A stretch of 64,000 bases of DNA from G963675935 sp963823895 (GTDB lineage Bacteria > Planctomycetota > Planctomycetia > Pirellulales > Thermoguttaceae), in the NCBI GenBank assembly GCA_963823895.1, contig CAWGNG010000028.1, positions 1 through 64,000 on the forward strand. The letters run 5' to 3'. The notes under the pieces were generated by a model, which ran no database searches, was not told where the DNA came from, and saw nothing but the letters and a program-made list of their open reading frames with translations. Below, piece after piece: positions 40,596 to 48,337 of the stretch. The position numbers were made by a program, and so were the translations under genes. Each line of letters opens with the position of its first letter. The first letter of the stretch is position 1.

Positions 40596-40994
40596 GTGGC
40601 CAAAGCAACATCCACAGCGACCTCAACGCGAAAGAAGGTCCGTCGCAATGTGACCGTGGGCACGGTCCACATCAAGGCGACGTTCAACAATACCATTATC
40701 ACCATCACCGACACCAAGGGCGAGACGATCTGCTGGGCCAGCGCCGGCACCTCGGGTTTCAAGGGCAGTCGCAAGAGCACGCCGTTCGCCGGCCAGATGT
40801 CGGCGCAGCAGGTGGCCGACAAGGCCATGAAGTGCGGCATGAAAGAGGTCGACGTGAAGGTGAAAGGACCCGGCAGCGGCCGCGAAAGCGCAATCACCGC
40901 GCTGCAGGCCGCCGGACTGAAAATCAAATCGATCGAGGACGTGACCCCTTTGCCGCATAACGGCTGCCGTCCAAAGAAACGCCGCCGCGTATAG
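40596..40994 (+). CDS. rpsK: Ribosomal protein S11
   Basis: Encodes 132 residues from GTG 40596. VGTVHIKATFNNTIITITDT, FKGSRKSTPFAGQMSAQQVA and DVTPLPHNGCRPKKRRRV are S11 in the platform. AGGGAG precedes the GTG. A long heptad repeat follows. Confidence 0.97.
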   Translation: MAKATSTATSTRKKVRRNVTVGTVHIKATFNNTIITITDTKGETICWASAGTSGFKGSRKSTPFAGQMSAQQVADKAMKCGMKEVDVKVKGPGSGRESAITALQAAGLKIKSIEDVTPLPHNGCRPKKRRRV

Positions 40995-41157
40995 TAAGGG
41001 ACTGGGGGCTGGGGACTAGGGGCTAGGGAGCAGAGATGAGGCGTGAGTGTGCGATGCAGGACCAACGATTTGCGCGTGAATTTCGCTGCGAACAACTGAC
41101 CCCTAGCCCCCGACCCCTAGCCCCCGACCCCCAGCCCCTAGCCCCTAGCCCCTAAGA
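40995..41157. repeat. Heptad inverted repeat between rpsK and rpsD
   Basis: GGGACTGGGGGCTGGGGACT and on at the left, CTGACCCCTAGCCCCCGACC and on at the right, in 7-bp steps, with ~70 nt between. The right arm ends 6 nt before the rpsD ATG; no SD is visible. Confidence 0.88.
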
Positions 41158-41159
41158 AA

Positions 41160-41786
41160 ATGGCTCGCCAGCATTCACCCGTTTGCCGTTTGTGCCGTCG
41201 CGAAGGAATGAAGCTGTTCCTCAAGGGCACCCGTTGCGATACACCCAAGTGCGCCTTCGAGCGCCGCGAGTCGGTGCCGGGCATGAGCTCTTTCCGCCGC
41301 GGCAAGCAGACCGACTACGCCGTCCACCTCCGCGAGAAACAGAAGGTGAAGCACCACTACGGCCTTCTGGAGCGGCAGTTCCGCAAGGTGTTCGCCGAAG
41401 CCAACAAGGGCAAGGGAAACACCGGCGAGCGGCTGATGAGTTTGTTGGAACGCCGGTTGGACAATGTCATTTATCGCTTGAGTTTCGGGCTGTCGCGGGC
41501 GCAGGCCCGGCTGCTGGTCGCCCACGGCCACGTGACGGTCAACGGCCGGCACGTCGACATCCCCAGTTACGTGACGCGGCCCGGCGACGTGATTCGCGTG
41601 AAGAACCGCCCCAAGAGTCTACAGTTGGTGCAGTCGGTGTTGGCGCAATCGAGCCGTGACGTGCCCGAGTTTCTCAACCGCATCGACGGGCCGCAGCCCG
41701 AGGGGCACGTTCTCCGTTTGCCCGAAGCGGCCGACGCGTCGATCCCCGTGCAGCCTCACCTGATCGTCGAACTGTGTTCCAAGTAG
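41160..41786 (+). CDS. rpsD: Ribosomal protein S4
   Basis: Encodes 208 residues. HSPVCRLCRREGMKLFLKGT and CDTPKCAFE carry the four-Cys zinc site; RLMSLLERRLDNVIYRLSFG, then SRAQARLLVAHGHVTVNGRH, is the S4 RNA-binding domain. S4 nucleates 30S assembly. Homology begins at residue 1, so this start is firm despite the missing SD. Confidence 0.97.
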   Translation: MARQHSPVCRLCRREGMKLFLKGTRCDTPKCAFERRESVPGMSSFRRGKQTDYAVHLREKQKVKHHYGLLERQFRKVFAEANKGKGNTGERLMSLLERRLDNVIYRLSFGLSRAQARLLVAHGHVTVNGRHVDIPSYVTRPGDVIRVKNRPKSLQLVQSVLAQSSRDVPEFLNRIDGPQPEGHVLRLPEAADASIPVQPHLIVELCSK

Positions 41787-41830
41787 CCACCCCCTGCCGC
41801 CTATACATGTAATTCGATCGGAGTTTTCCC

Positions 41831-42826
41831 ATGCGTATTCGCTGGCGCGGCCTGGAATTACCCAGCCTGATTGCGGCCGAACGATCGACCCTTTCACCCA
41901 CCTACGGCAAGTTCATCGCCGAGCCGTTTGAACGCGGTTTCGGCGTGACCGTCGGCAACAGTCTTCGCCGCATTCTGCTTTCGAGCCTGGAAGGCAGCGC
42001 GGTGACGCAAATCAAGGTGCATGGCGCCCAGCACGAGTTCAGTTCGCTGCCCGGCGTGATCGAGGACGTGACCGACATCGTGCTGAACGTGAAGTCGTTG
42101 GTGGTCAAGAACCACAGCGATCAAACCCGCGTGGTGCGGATCGAAAAGGATAAGAAAGGCCCGATCACCGGCGCCGATGTCCGCACCGACAACCAGGTCG
42201 AGGTCATCAACAAGGATTTGGTCGTCGCCACGTTGACCGAGGACGTGCCGTTCCTGTTGGAGATGGTGATCGAGAACGGCCGCGGATACGTGCCGGCCAC
42301 CGAGCACACGCCGCAGGCGCAAGAAATCGGGATTATCCCGGTCGACGCCGCGTTCAGCCCCGTGATCCGCGTCCGTTACGAGGTCGAGGAGACCCGCGTC
42401 GGCCAGAAGACCAACTACGACAAGCTGACCATCGAGATTTGGACGAACGGCTCGGTGTCGCCGGACATGGCGCTGGTCGAGGCGGCCAAGATCCTCCGCA
42501 AACACCTCAACCCGTTCGTGCAGTACAGCGAACTCGGGGCGCTGGTCCACAGCGAAGCCCGCGCCGCCGGCCCGCTAAGCATCGACCAGGCCACTGAAAC
42601 CAAGCTGGGTATGAGCCTGGCCGAGTTGGAACTGTCGGTCCGGGCCACCAACTGCCTGGAATCGGAGAACATCACCACGGTCCGCGACCTGGTGACGCGC
42701 ACCGAGGAGCAGTTGTTGGAAGTCCGCAATTTCGGCGAGACCACGATGGCGGAAGTTCGCGAGAAGCTGGCCGACATCGGCCTGCGGCTGGGCATGCGGC
42801 TTCCGCCCGCCCCCGCCGCGCTTTAG
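41831..42826 (+). CDS. rpoA: RNA polymerase alpha subunit
   Basis: Encodes 331 residues. The N-terminal domain has EPFERGFGVTVGNSLRRILL, LSSLEGSAVTQIKVHGAQHE and VRYEVEETRVGQKTNYDKL for assembly; the C-terminal domain (LAELELSVRATNCLESENIT, TTMAEVREKLADIGLRLGMR) binds UP elements and activators. Normal length and position behind rpsD. Confidence 0.98.
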   Translation: MRIRWRGLELPSLIAAERSTLSPTYGKFIAEPFERGFGVTVGNSLRRILLSSLEGSAVTQIKVHGAQHEFSSLPGVIEDVTDIVLNVKSLVVKNHSDQTRVVRIEKDKKGPITGADVRTDNQVEVINKDLVVATLTEDVPFLLEMVIENGRGYVPATEHTPQAQEIGIIPVDAAFSPVIRVRYEVEETRVGQKTNYDKLTIEIWTNGSVSPDMALVEAAKILRKHLNPFVQYSELGALVHSEARAAGPLSIDQATETKLGMSLAELELSVRATNCLESENITTVRDLVTRTEEQLLEVRNFGETTMAEVREKLADIGLRLGMRLPPAPAAL

Positions 42827-42863
42827 ACAGAAAAACACTCTTGTTGGACGAAACGGCACGACC

Positions 42864-43499
42864 ATGCGACATCGACGAAAAGGCCGGAAGCTCGGCCGCC
42901 ACCCCAGCCATCAGCGGGCTCTCTTGCGCAGCCTGGCCACCGCGCTGTTCTTGACCGAGCGCGACGCCGAAGATGACGACAACAAGCCCAAGGTCAAAGG
43001 GCGAATCATCACCACGATCGAGAAGGCCAAGGAAGTCCGTCCGCTCGTCGAGCGCTGCATCACCATCGCCCGCCGCACGCTGCCGCAGCAGGAAGCCGCC
43101 GACCAATTGGAGCCGAGCACCGAGCGCCACAGCGAGCAGTGGCGGCAATGGCGCGACAGCGACCAGTGGAAGGAGTGGAATCGTACGATCGCCCCGGTGA
43201 TCGCCGCCCGCCGCCGGGCCCTGCGGCTGCTGGGCGACAAGCAGGCGGTGCGGATTCTCTTCGACGAGATCGCCCCCCGCTTCGCCGATCGTCAAGGCGG
43301 CTACACCCGCGTGCTGCGGTTGGCCAAGCCCCGCCTGGGCGACGCCGGCACCCGCGCAATTCTCGAATTGGTCGGCAAGAACGACCGCGTCCGCAAGAAA
43401 GCGACGAAGCCCTCGTTCGATTCCGACGTGTCGGAACCCGCCCCGGCAACTCCCGCCGCCGAGCCCGCCGCCGCGCCGAGCGAACCGGCCGCCGAGTAG
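42864..43499 (+). CDS. rplQ: Ribosomal protein L17, long form
   Basis: Encodes 211 residues, against about 120-130 in typical bacteria. MRHRRKGRKLGRHPSHQRAL at the start and APRFADRQGGYTRVLRLAKP are L17. About 14 extra residues follow ALFLTE, and about 50 more sit between CITIARR and RRRALRLLGDKQAV. The tail is Ala/Pro/Glu-rich. L17 lies near the tunnel exit. Confidence 0.95.
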   Translation: MRHRRKGRKLGRHPSHQRALLRSLATALFLTERDAEDDDNKPKVKGRIITTIEKAKEVRPLVERCITIARRTLPQQEAADQLEPSTERHSEQWRQWRDSDQWKEWNRTIAPVIAARRRALRLLGDKQAVRILFDEIAPRFADRQGGYTRVLRLAKPRLGDAGTRAILELVGKNDRVRKKATKPSFDSDVSEPAPATPAAEPAAAPSEPAAE

Positions 43500-43541
43500 T
43501 ACTTCATCGTTTATTGACTGTCAGATGGATAATGCCGTGAT

Positions 43542-43613
43542 GTTTAGCGGCCGCCGGTACGGCGGCCTGGCATTTGCCGCAAACCCGAGCCGCCGTGCCG
43601 GCGGCTGCTAAAC
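43542..43613. repeat. GTTTAGC...GCTAAAC double hairpin after rplQ
   Basis: GTTTAGCGGCCGCCGGTACG and GCGGC at 43542-43566 is inverted as GCCGCCGTGCCGGCGGCTGC and TAAAC at 43589-43613. It could act as a terminator for the ribosomal operon. Confidence 0.8.
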
Positions 43614-43688
43614 GGAACGCGACATCGACCTTTCTGACTTTCAATAGACGATCGCTCGGCAAGAGCACCGGGGCGAAACGGGAGTCCG

Positions 43689-44303
43689 ATGTACCGCTTG
43701 CCGCCGCATTTTCATCGCCGCCAGCCGCCGCAAAGCGGCTTCGACTTCACCGCCCACGTCCGCCGGCTCTGCGACGACATGGTCGCCCGGCTCGAACAAC
43801 TCCGCCACGTCGACATGTCGCGCGTAGCGGTGAGTTTCTCGCAAACCCGCCGTGCCGGCAAGGAGGGGATGTTCGCGACGCTCACGCCGCTGCGATTCGC
43901 CGGAGGGCGGATGCACACCTTCCGCCGCAAGCGCCGCTGGGGCATCCAGCGGCTTTACGATCCCGACGGCCGCGAGATGCTCTACATTCTCACGTTCTAT
44001 CTGCCGCGATTTCTCGATCTGCCGCTGCGGGAGAAGCTAACCACGGTGTTGCACGAGCTCTGGCACATTGGGCCCGACTTCGACGGCGACGTTCGCCGCC
44101 TGGGCGGCCGCTGCTTCGCCCACGGCTCGTCGCAAAAGCAGTACGACGCCCACATCGAGGCCCTCCTGGATCGCTGGCTCTCGCTCGACCCGTCCCCCGC
44201 GCTCTACGACTTTCTGCGGCTCACGTTCCACGAGTTGGTCGCCCAGCACGGCCGAGTCTACGGCCGCAAGGCGCCGACGCCGAAACTCGTGCCGCTCGAT
44301 TAG
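43689..44303 (+). CDS. Putative metallopeptidase (HExxH)
   Basis: Encodes 204 residues. REKLTTVLHELWHIGPDFDG carries HExxH; RCFAHGSSQKQYDAHIEALL may supply the third ligand. VRRLCDDMVARLEQLRHVDM and MHTFRRKRRWGIQRLYDPDG are conserved-looking. The fold recalls putative metallopeptidases annotated in planctomycetes, but the family is uncertain. No signal peptide, so cytoplasmic. Confidence 0.65.
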   Translation: MYRLPPHFHRRQPPQSGFDFTAHVRRLCDDMVARLEQLRHVDMSRVAVSFSQTRRAGKEGMFATLTPLRFAGGRMHTFRRKRRWGIQRLYDPDGREMLYILTFYLPRFLDLPLREKLTTVLHELWHIGPDFDGDVRRLGGRCFAHGSSQKQYDAHIEALLDRWLSLDPSPALYDFLRLTFHELVAQHGRVYGRKAPTPKLVPLD

Positions 44304-44546
44304 TCAGTCAACGAAGTGGCCTCGTTTGCCGCGAGAGTCCGCCTGCCCGCGACGAATACTGCGATTCAACGCCGCGTTGCCGCGGATTTCCGCCATTTCC
44401 GACTCGTCCGCCAGTTCGCTTTGCTCGATGAAGCGTCTTGTTGCCGTTTCAATGAAGTTCGATAACGGCCGGTTGTCGCTTTCAGCCGATTGGCGAAACA
44501 GTTGATACACGTCATCGCTCAGTCGAAGCGTCACCGTCTTGGACAT
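44304..44546 (-). CDS. CopG/ribbon-helix-helix-type protein, lone
   Basis: Encodes 80 residues. MSKTVTLRLSDDVYQLFRQS, then AESDNRPLSNFIETATRRFI, is a ribbon-helix-helix domain as in CopG-type antitoxins. The C-terminal GNAALNRSIRRGQADSRGKR may bind a toxin. No toxin gene follows on this strand (a convergent gene ends at 44303), so it may be an orphan. Its promoter is near consensus. Confidence 0.75.
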   Translation of the reverse strand: MSKTVTLRLSDDVYQLFRQSAESDNRPLSNFIETATRRFIEQSELADESEMAEIRGNAALNRSIRRGQADSRGKRGHFVD

Positions 44547-44576
44547 GGTTCACCTCAGTTTCATCTGTAGACAATT

Positions 44577-44605
44577 AGAATACAAAAGAACGAATCTGCT
44601 GTCAA
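44577..44605 (-). promoter_or_regulatory. Promoter of the CopG-type gene
   Basis: On the minus strand TTGACA (44605-44600) and TATTCT (44582-44577) are 17 bp apart. The ATG lies ~31 nt downstream behind GAGGTG. The rest of the gap up to 44949 holds only a degenerate GTGGGACGGACATTC...GGCAGAAATGTCTGGCC inverted repeat at about 44867-44924. Confidence 0.75.
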
Positions 44606-44949
44606 GCTGACGACCATGACGTGAGACGAGCGGTCCGCCTCGGAAAGCGCCCAGATTCTCTTTTTCGCGGCAGATTGCGGCCTTTGGCACCGCGACGGTA
44701 AAGAGGGGTACATGGGAGGTGTGAAATGGCTTTGCCGATCATGTAGATCGGTCAAAGTCTAACGGTTGCGCTGCCGATAACAAGTTTGCCGATTGCTCCG
44801 TCTGGGGTCACGCGCAGATTGCGCCGTCTCCTGGCAGGCATCGGCGGGGGGATGGCGAGACGGGTGGGACGGACATTCGCGTCTGCCCCGCCGGGCCCGG
44901 CAGAAATGTCTGGCCCACCGACAGGCAAACCGAACAGGAACGCAGGTCT

Positions 44950-47388
44950 ATGAGTCGGCAACCCCCCCATATTGTCGCTTTCTTGGCGGCCGTTCTCGCC
45001 GTTTTGGCGGGATGTCGCCCGCAAGAGCCCTTCTACCTGAAAAACGTCGATAACGACCTGACGTATTGGAAAGGTCAGGCCCTCGACATCGAGGTCCCCG
45101 ACGTCAACGCCGACCGGCTTCCCGACGTGTCCAATGCCATACGGCCCTTCTCGCTGGACAATCAAGATCCCAAGAACTTCTGGGAGCTTACGCTCGAACA
45201 AGCCATGGAGTATGCGCTGAAGAACAATAAGGTGATGCGGAACATCGGCGGGCAGGTTCAGGGGCCGCCGGATTTCCTCCTCCGCAACCCGGAGTTGGCG
45301 CCGACCATCTACGATCCAGCCTTGGTCGAGAGCAACCCTCGCACGGGCACCGAAGCGGCGCTGTCGGCGTTCGACGCACAATTGCAGACCAGTTTGACGT
45401 GGGAGAAGCAGGACACGCCCCAAAACGTGAACGTGATATATTCTCCTCTCTTCCCCAGCGTGAACCTGGCCGATCTGGGCACGTTCCAAGCACGGTTGCA
45501 AAAGACAGAGGCGACCGGCGGAACGTTCGCCTTGACGCACACCATCGCCTACGCCAAGACCAACAACCCCACCCAGTTGTATACGGCTGACTGGAACGTC
45601 AAGCTCGTGGCCGAGATGCGGCAACCGTTGCTGCAAGGGGCCGGCACCCAATTCAATCGCATCGCCGGACCGGGGGCCACCCCCGGCGTGCTCAACGGCG
45701 TCATGCTGGCGCGAATCAACACCGACATCGCCCTCACCAATTTCGAAGCAAGCGTGCGGAACCTCGTCAGCGACGTGGAAGTGGCCTACTGGGAGTTGTA
45801 TTTCGATTACCAGCGATTCGGCACGGCCAGACGGGGACGCGACGACGCCTTGAACATGTGGCGGAAGACCTACAACCTGTATACTCACGGCGCCAAACGC
45901 GGCAGCGCGGCCGCCGAGGCCTCGACCCGCAATCAGTATTACATCTACCGCACCGCCGCCGAGCAGGCGCTCAACGACCTGTACGTGACCGAGTCGAAGC
46001 TGCGATACCTGCTGGGCTTGGCGGCCACCGACGGCCGGCTGATCCGTCCCAAGGATGAAGCCACCACCGCCAAGGTTGCTTTCGAGTGGTGCGATGTACT
46101 CGCCGAGGGTCTGGTGCGCAGCCCGGAATTGCGGCAACAGAAGTGGATCGTCAAGCAGCGGGAACTGAGCTTGATCGCGGAGAAAAATTTCCTCCTGCCG
46201 AGACTCGATGCGGTCGGCCAATATCGTTGGCTCGGGCTGGGCAACCGCCTGGACGGTCCGGATTCATTCAATCCCAACGTTGCCGACGACTCGAACGCCT
46301 ATCGCACCTTGATGGACGGCACTTATCAGGAATGGCAACTCGGACTGCAAGGGCAGATCAACCTGGGATTCCGCCGCGAAATGGCGGCCGTGCGGAATGC
46401 CCAACTCGATTTGACGAAAGAGCAGGTCAAGTTGCAGGAAGGTGAACTCGAACTCTCCCACCAATTGGCGTTCGCCGTCCGCGACCTGGAGACCAACTAC
46501 GTGCTAACACAGACCCGTTTCAATCGCCGCAAAGCCGCCGAGGACCAGTTGCGCACCGACGAGGTGCTCTACCAGGGAGGCATTGCGGAGACCGAAGAGG
46601 GGACCCCCATCCTCAACGATCTGTTGCGGGCGCAACAAGAGTTCTCGCAGGCCGAGGCCGACTACTATCGGGCTGTGGTCGATTACAACAAGTCGATCGC
46701 CCAGGTCCACTTCCGCAAGGGCTCGTTGCTTGAATATAATGGGGTATACTTGGCCGAGGGGCCGTGGCCCGGAAAGGCGTACTTCGACGCCCGCCGCCGC
46801 TCCCGTGCCCGCGCGGCTTCCACGTACCTCGATTACGGCTTTACGCAGCCGAAGGTGATCAGCCGCGGGCCGATTGAGCAAAACGCGGGCGGCGAAGGCT
46901 GCAAGGGCGGGGAGTCGTTCAAGGGGGGCGAGCTATTCCAGAGTGGCGGAGCGAACAAGCAGGGTGCCCCTACGGCGACCCCGCCGAAACCCGAGCCGAT
47001 TTCGCCTCCGTCCCCGGAGTTTCCGCCCGAACCGGCCTCGCCGGGCCCGAAGCCCGAGCCGGCGATTGCGCCGGAGCCCGCCATTCGGCCGGCGGCGGCG
47101 GGTAAAGGCGACAGTACAACTGTCGCCCCAACAGGCGGATTTGCCCCAACGGGCAACGTCGCACCAACGGGGTACGACAGACCAAAGGGCGGCGCGGATG
47201 ACCGTGATGGTACGAGCGGCTGGAAGCCGTCGGCCAACCGATCCGGGGTTGCGCGAGCCGTCGATCGACTGGTGTTGCCCGCCGGCTGGAACGCGGTAGA
47301 AAAAGGCAGTAGCCATGAATCTGGCGAGAATCCATCGTCTACTGCAACGGATTGGTCTGCTTCAGGTTGGAAGGGGGTACAACACTGA
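44950..47388 (+). CDS. TolC-family outer-membrane efflux lipoprotein
   Basis: Encodes 812 residues. The signal peptide IVAFLAAVLAVLAGC has a lipobox Cys. Two outer membrane efflux (OEP) repeats are visible; examples are NFWELTLEQAMEYALKNNKV, LVSDVEVAYWELYFDYQRFG, KQRELSLIAEKNFLLPRLDA and LDLTKEQVKLQEGELELSHQ. After about residue 635 the tail is low-complexity, Pro/Glu/Gly-rich, partly read from repeat DNA (47107-47127). The last 73 nt overlap the WYL regulator, so the true stop may be earlier if an indel is present. Confidence 0.85.
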   Translation: MSRQPPHIVAFLAAVLAVLAGCRPQEPFYLKNVDNDLTYWKGQALDIEVPDVNADRLPDVSNAIRPFSLDNQDPKNFWELTLEQAMEYALKNNKVMRNIGGQVQGPPDFLLRNPELAPTIYDPALVESNPRTGTEAALSAFDAQLQTSLTWEKQDTPQNVNVIYSPLFPSVNLADLGTFQARLQKTEATGGTFALTHTIAYAKTNNPTQLYTADWNVKLVAEMRQPLLQGAGTQFNRIAGPGATPGVLNGVMLARINTDIALTNFEASVRNLVSDVEVAYWELYFDYQRFGTARRGRDDALNMWRKTYNLYTHGAKRGSAAAEASTRNQYYIYRTAAEQALNDLYVTESKLRYLLGLAATDGRLIRPKDEATTAKVAFEWCDVLAEGLVRSPELRQQKWIVKQRELSLIAEKNFLLPRLDAVGQYRWLGLGNRLDGPDSFNPNVADDSNAYRTLMDGTYQEWQLGLQGQINLGFRREMAAVRNAQLDLTKEQVKLQEGELELSHQLAFAVRDLETNYVLTQTRFNRRKAAEDQLRTDEVLYQGGIAETEEGTPILNDLLRAQQEFSQAEADYYRAVVDYNKSIAQVHFRKGSLLEYNGVYLAEGPWPGKAYFDARRRSRARAASTYLDYGFTQPKVISRGPIEQNAGGEGCKGGESFKGGELFQSGGANKQGAPTATPPKPEPISPPSPEFPPEPASPGPKPEPAIAPEPAIRPAAAGKGDSTTVAPTGGFAPTGNVAPTGYDRPKGGADDRDGTSGWKPSANRSGVARAVDRLVLPAGWNAVEKGSSHESGENPSSTATDWSASGWKGVQH
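47107..47127. repeat. GGCGACAGTACAACTGTCGCC hairpin inside the TolC-like gene
   Basis: A perfect 21-nt hairpin followed by CCAACAGG, read in frame as GDSTTVAPTG. It is of the GGTGGCAGTnnAACTGCCACC family. Confidence 0.75.
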
Positions 47389-48281
47389 GTCGCTAGCCCT
47401 GGAATGCGGCGTCAGCCGCCGCACGATCTTTCGCGACCTGGAGGTATTGCGGCAGTCGGGCATTCCGCTGGCGTTTGACGAACGGCAGCAGCATTATTGC
47501 ATTCCCGGCTCGTGTCTGCTTCCGCCCACCAACTTCACGCCGGAAGAGGCGTTGTCCTTGGTCGTGTTGTGTCACGAATTGGGCAACGGCGGCGGACTCC
47601 CTTTTCTCGGTCCCGCGCAGCGCGGCCGTCAAGCTGGAAAGCAGCCTGCCCTCGCGGCTGCGGGAACAACTCCGCGACGTCGTCTCGACGATCCGCATCC
47701 AGCCGCCGCCGATCAATCCGCTTGCAGGCTGCAAACCCATTTACGAGCAACTGCTCGACGCGATCGTCAACCGCCGCGCTGTGCGCATCCGTTACGATAG
47801 TCTTGCGGAACGGGAGCAGATCGTCACCCGCCTGAGTCCCTACCGCATGTTCTTCAGCCGTCGAAGCTGGTACGTCATCGGGCGATCGTCGCTACACCGT
47901 GCGAAGCGGACCTTTCATCTCGGCCGCATTTTGGAGATGAAGACGCTGGACGACCATTTCCAGATTCCCCGCGGCTTTTCGATCGAACGCTATCTCGGCA
48001 ATGCGTGGCACATGATTCCAGAGAAAGGGCGCGACAGCGACGTGCTTGTCCGTTTCAGCCAACTGGTGGCCCAGAACGTGGCCGAAGTCAACTGGCACAA
48101 GACGCAACGGCTGGCGCGGCGCGACGACGGCACGCTCGATTTTCACGTCACCGTTTCCGGCTTGAACGAGATTTCGTGGTGGATTCTCGGCTACGGCGAC
48201 CAGGCCGAAGTGATCGAGCCGCCGGAATTGCGCCGCCTGGTCGCCCAAAGGGCACAACGCATGGCCGCGATGAATGTTTAA
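47315..48281 (+). pseudogene. WYL-domain transcriptional regulator, frameshifted
   Basis: MNLARIHRLLQRIGLLQVGR, then SLALECGVSRRTIFRDLEVL, is the DeoR-like HTH. At about 47590-47612 the frame shifts by one; in the new frame VKLESSLPSRLREQLRDVVS, then AVRIRYDSLAEREQ, SPYRMFFSRRSWYVIGRSSL and the WYL segment follow. WYL proteins sense nucleic acids or nucleotides and often control defence or DNA-repair genes. The target is unknown. An upstream overlap of 73 nt with the TolC gene is odd. Confidence 0.75.
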
Positions 48282-48337
48282 GAAGGACCGGGGTTGCGCG
48301 AGGCCGTCCCCGCGATTCCCCTGTGGAGAGCGATGCA

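Noticed and set aside
44752..46221. 489-residue minus-strand frame inside the TolC-like gene
   Set aside because: The plus-strand TolC frame has clear OEP repeats; the minus frame has none.
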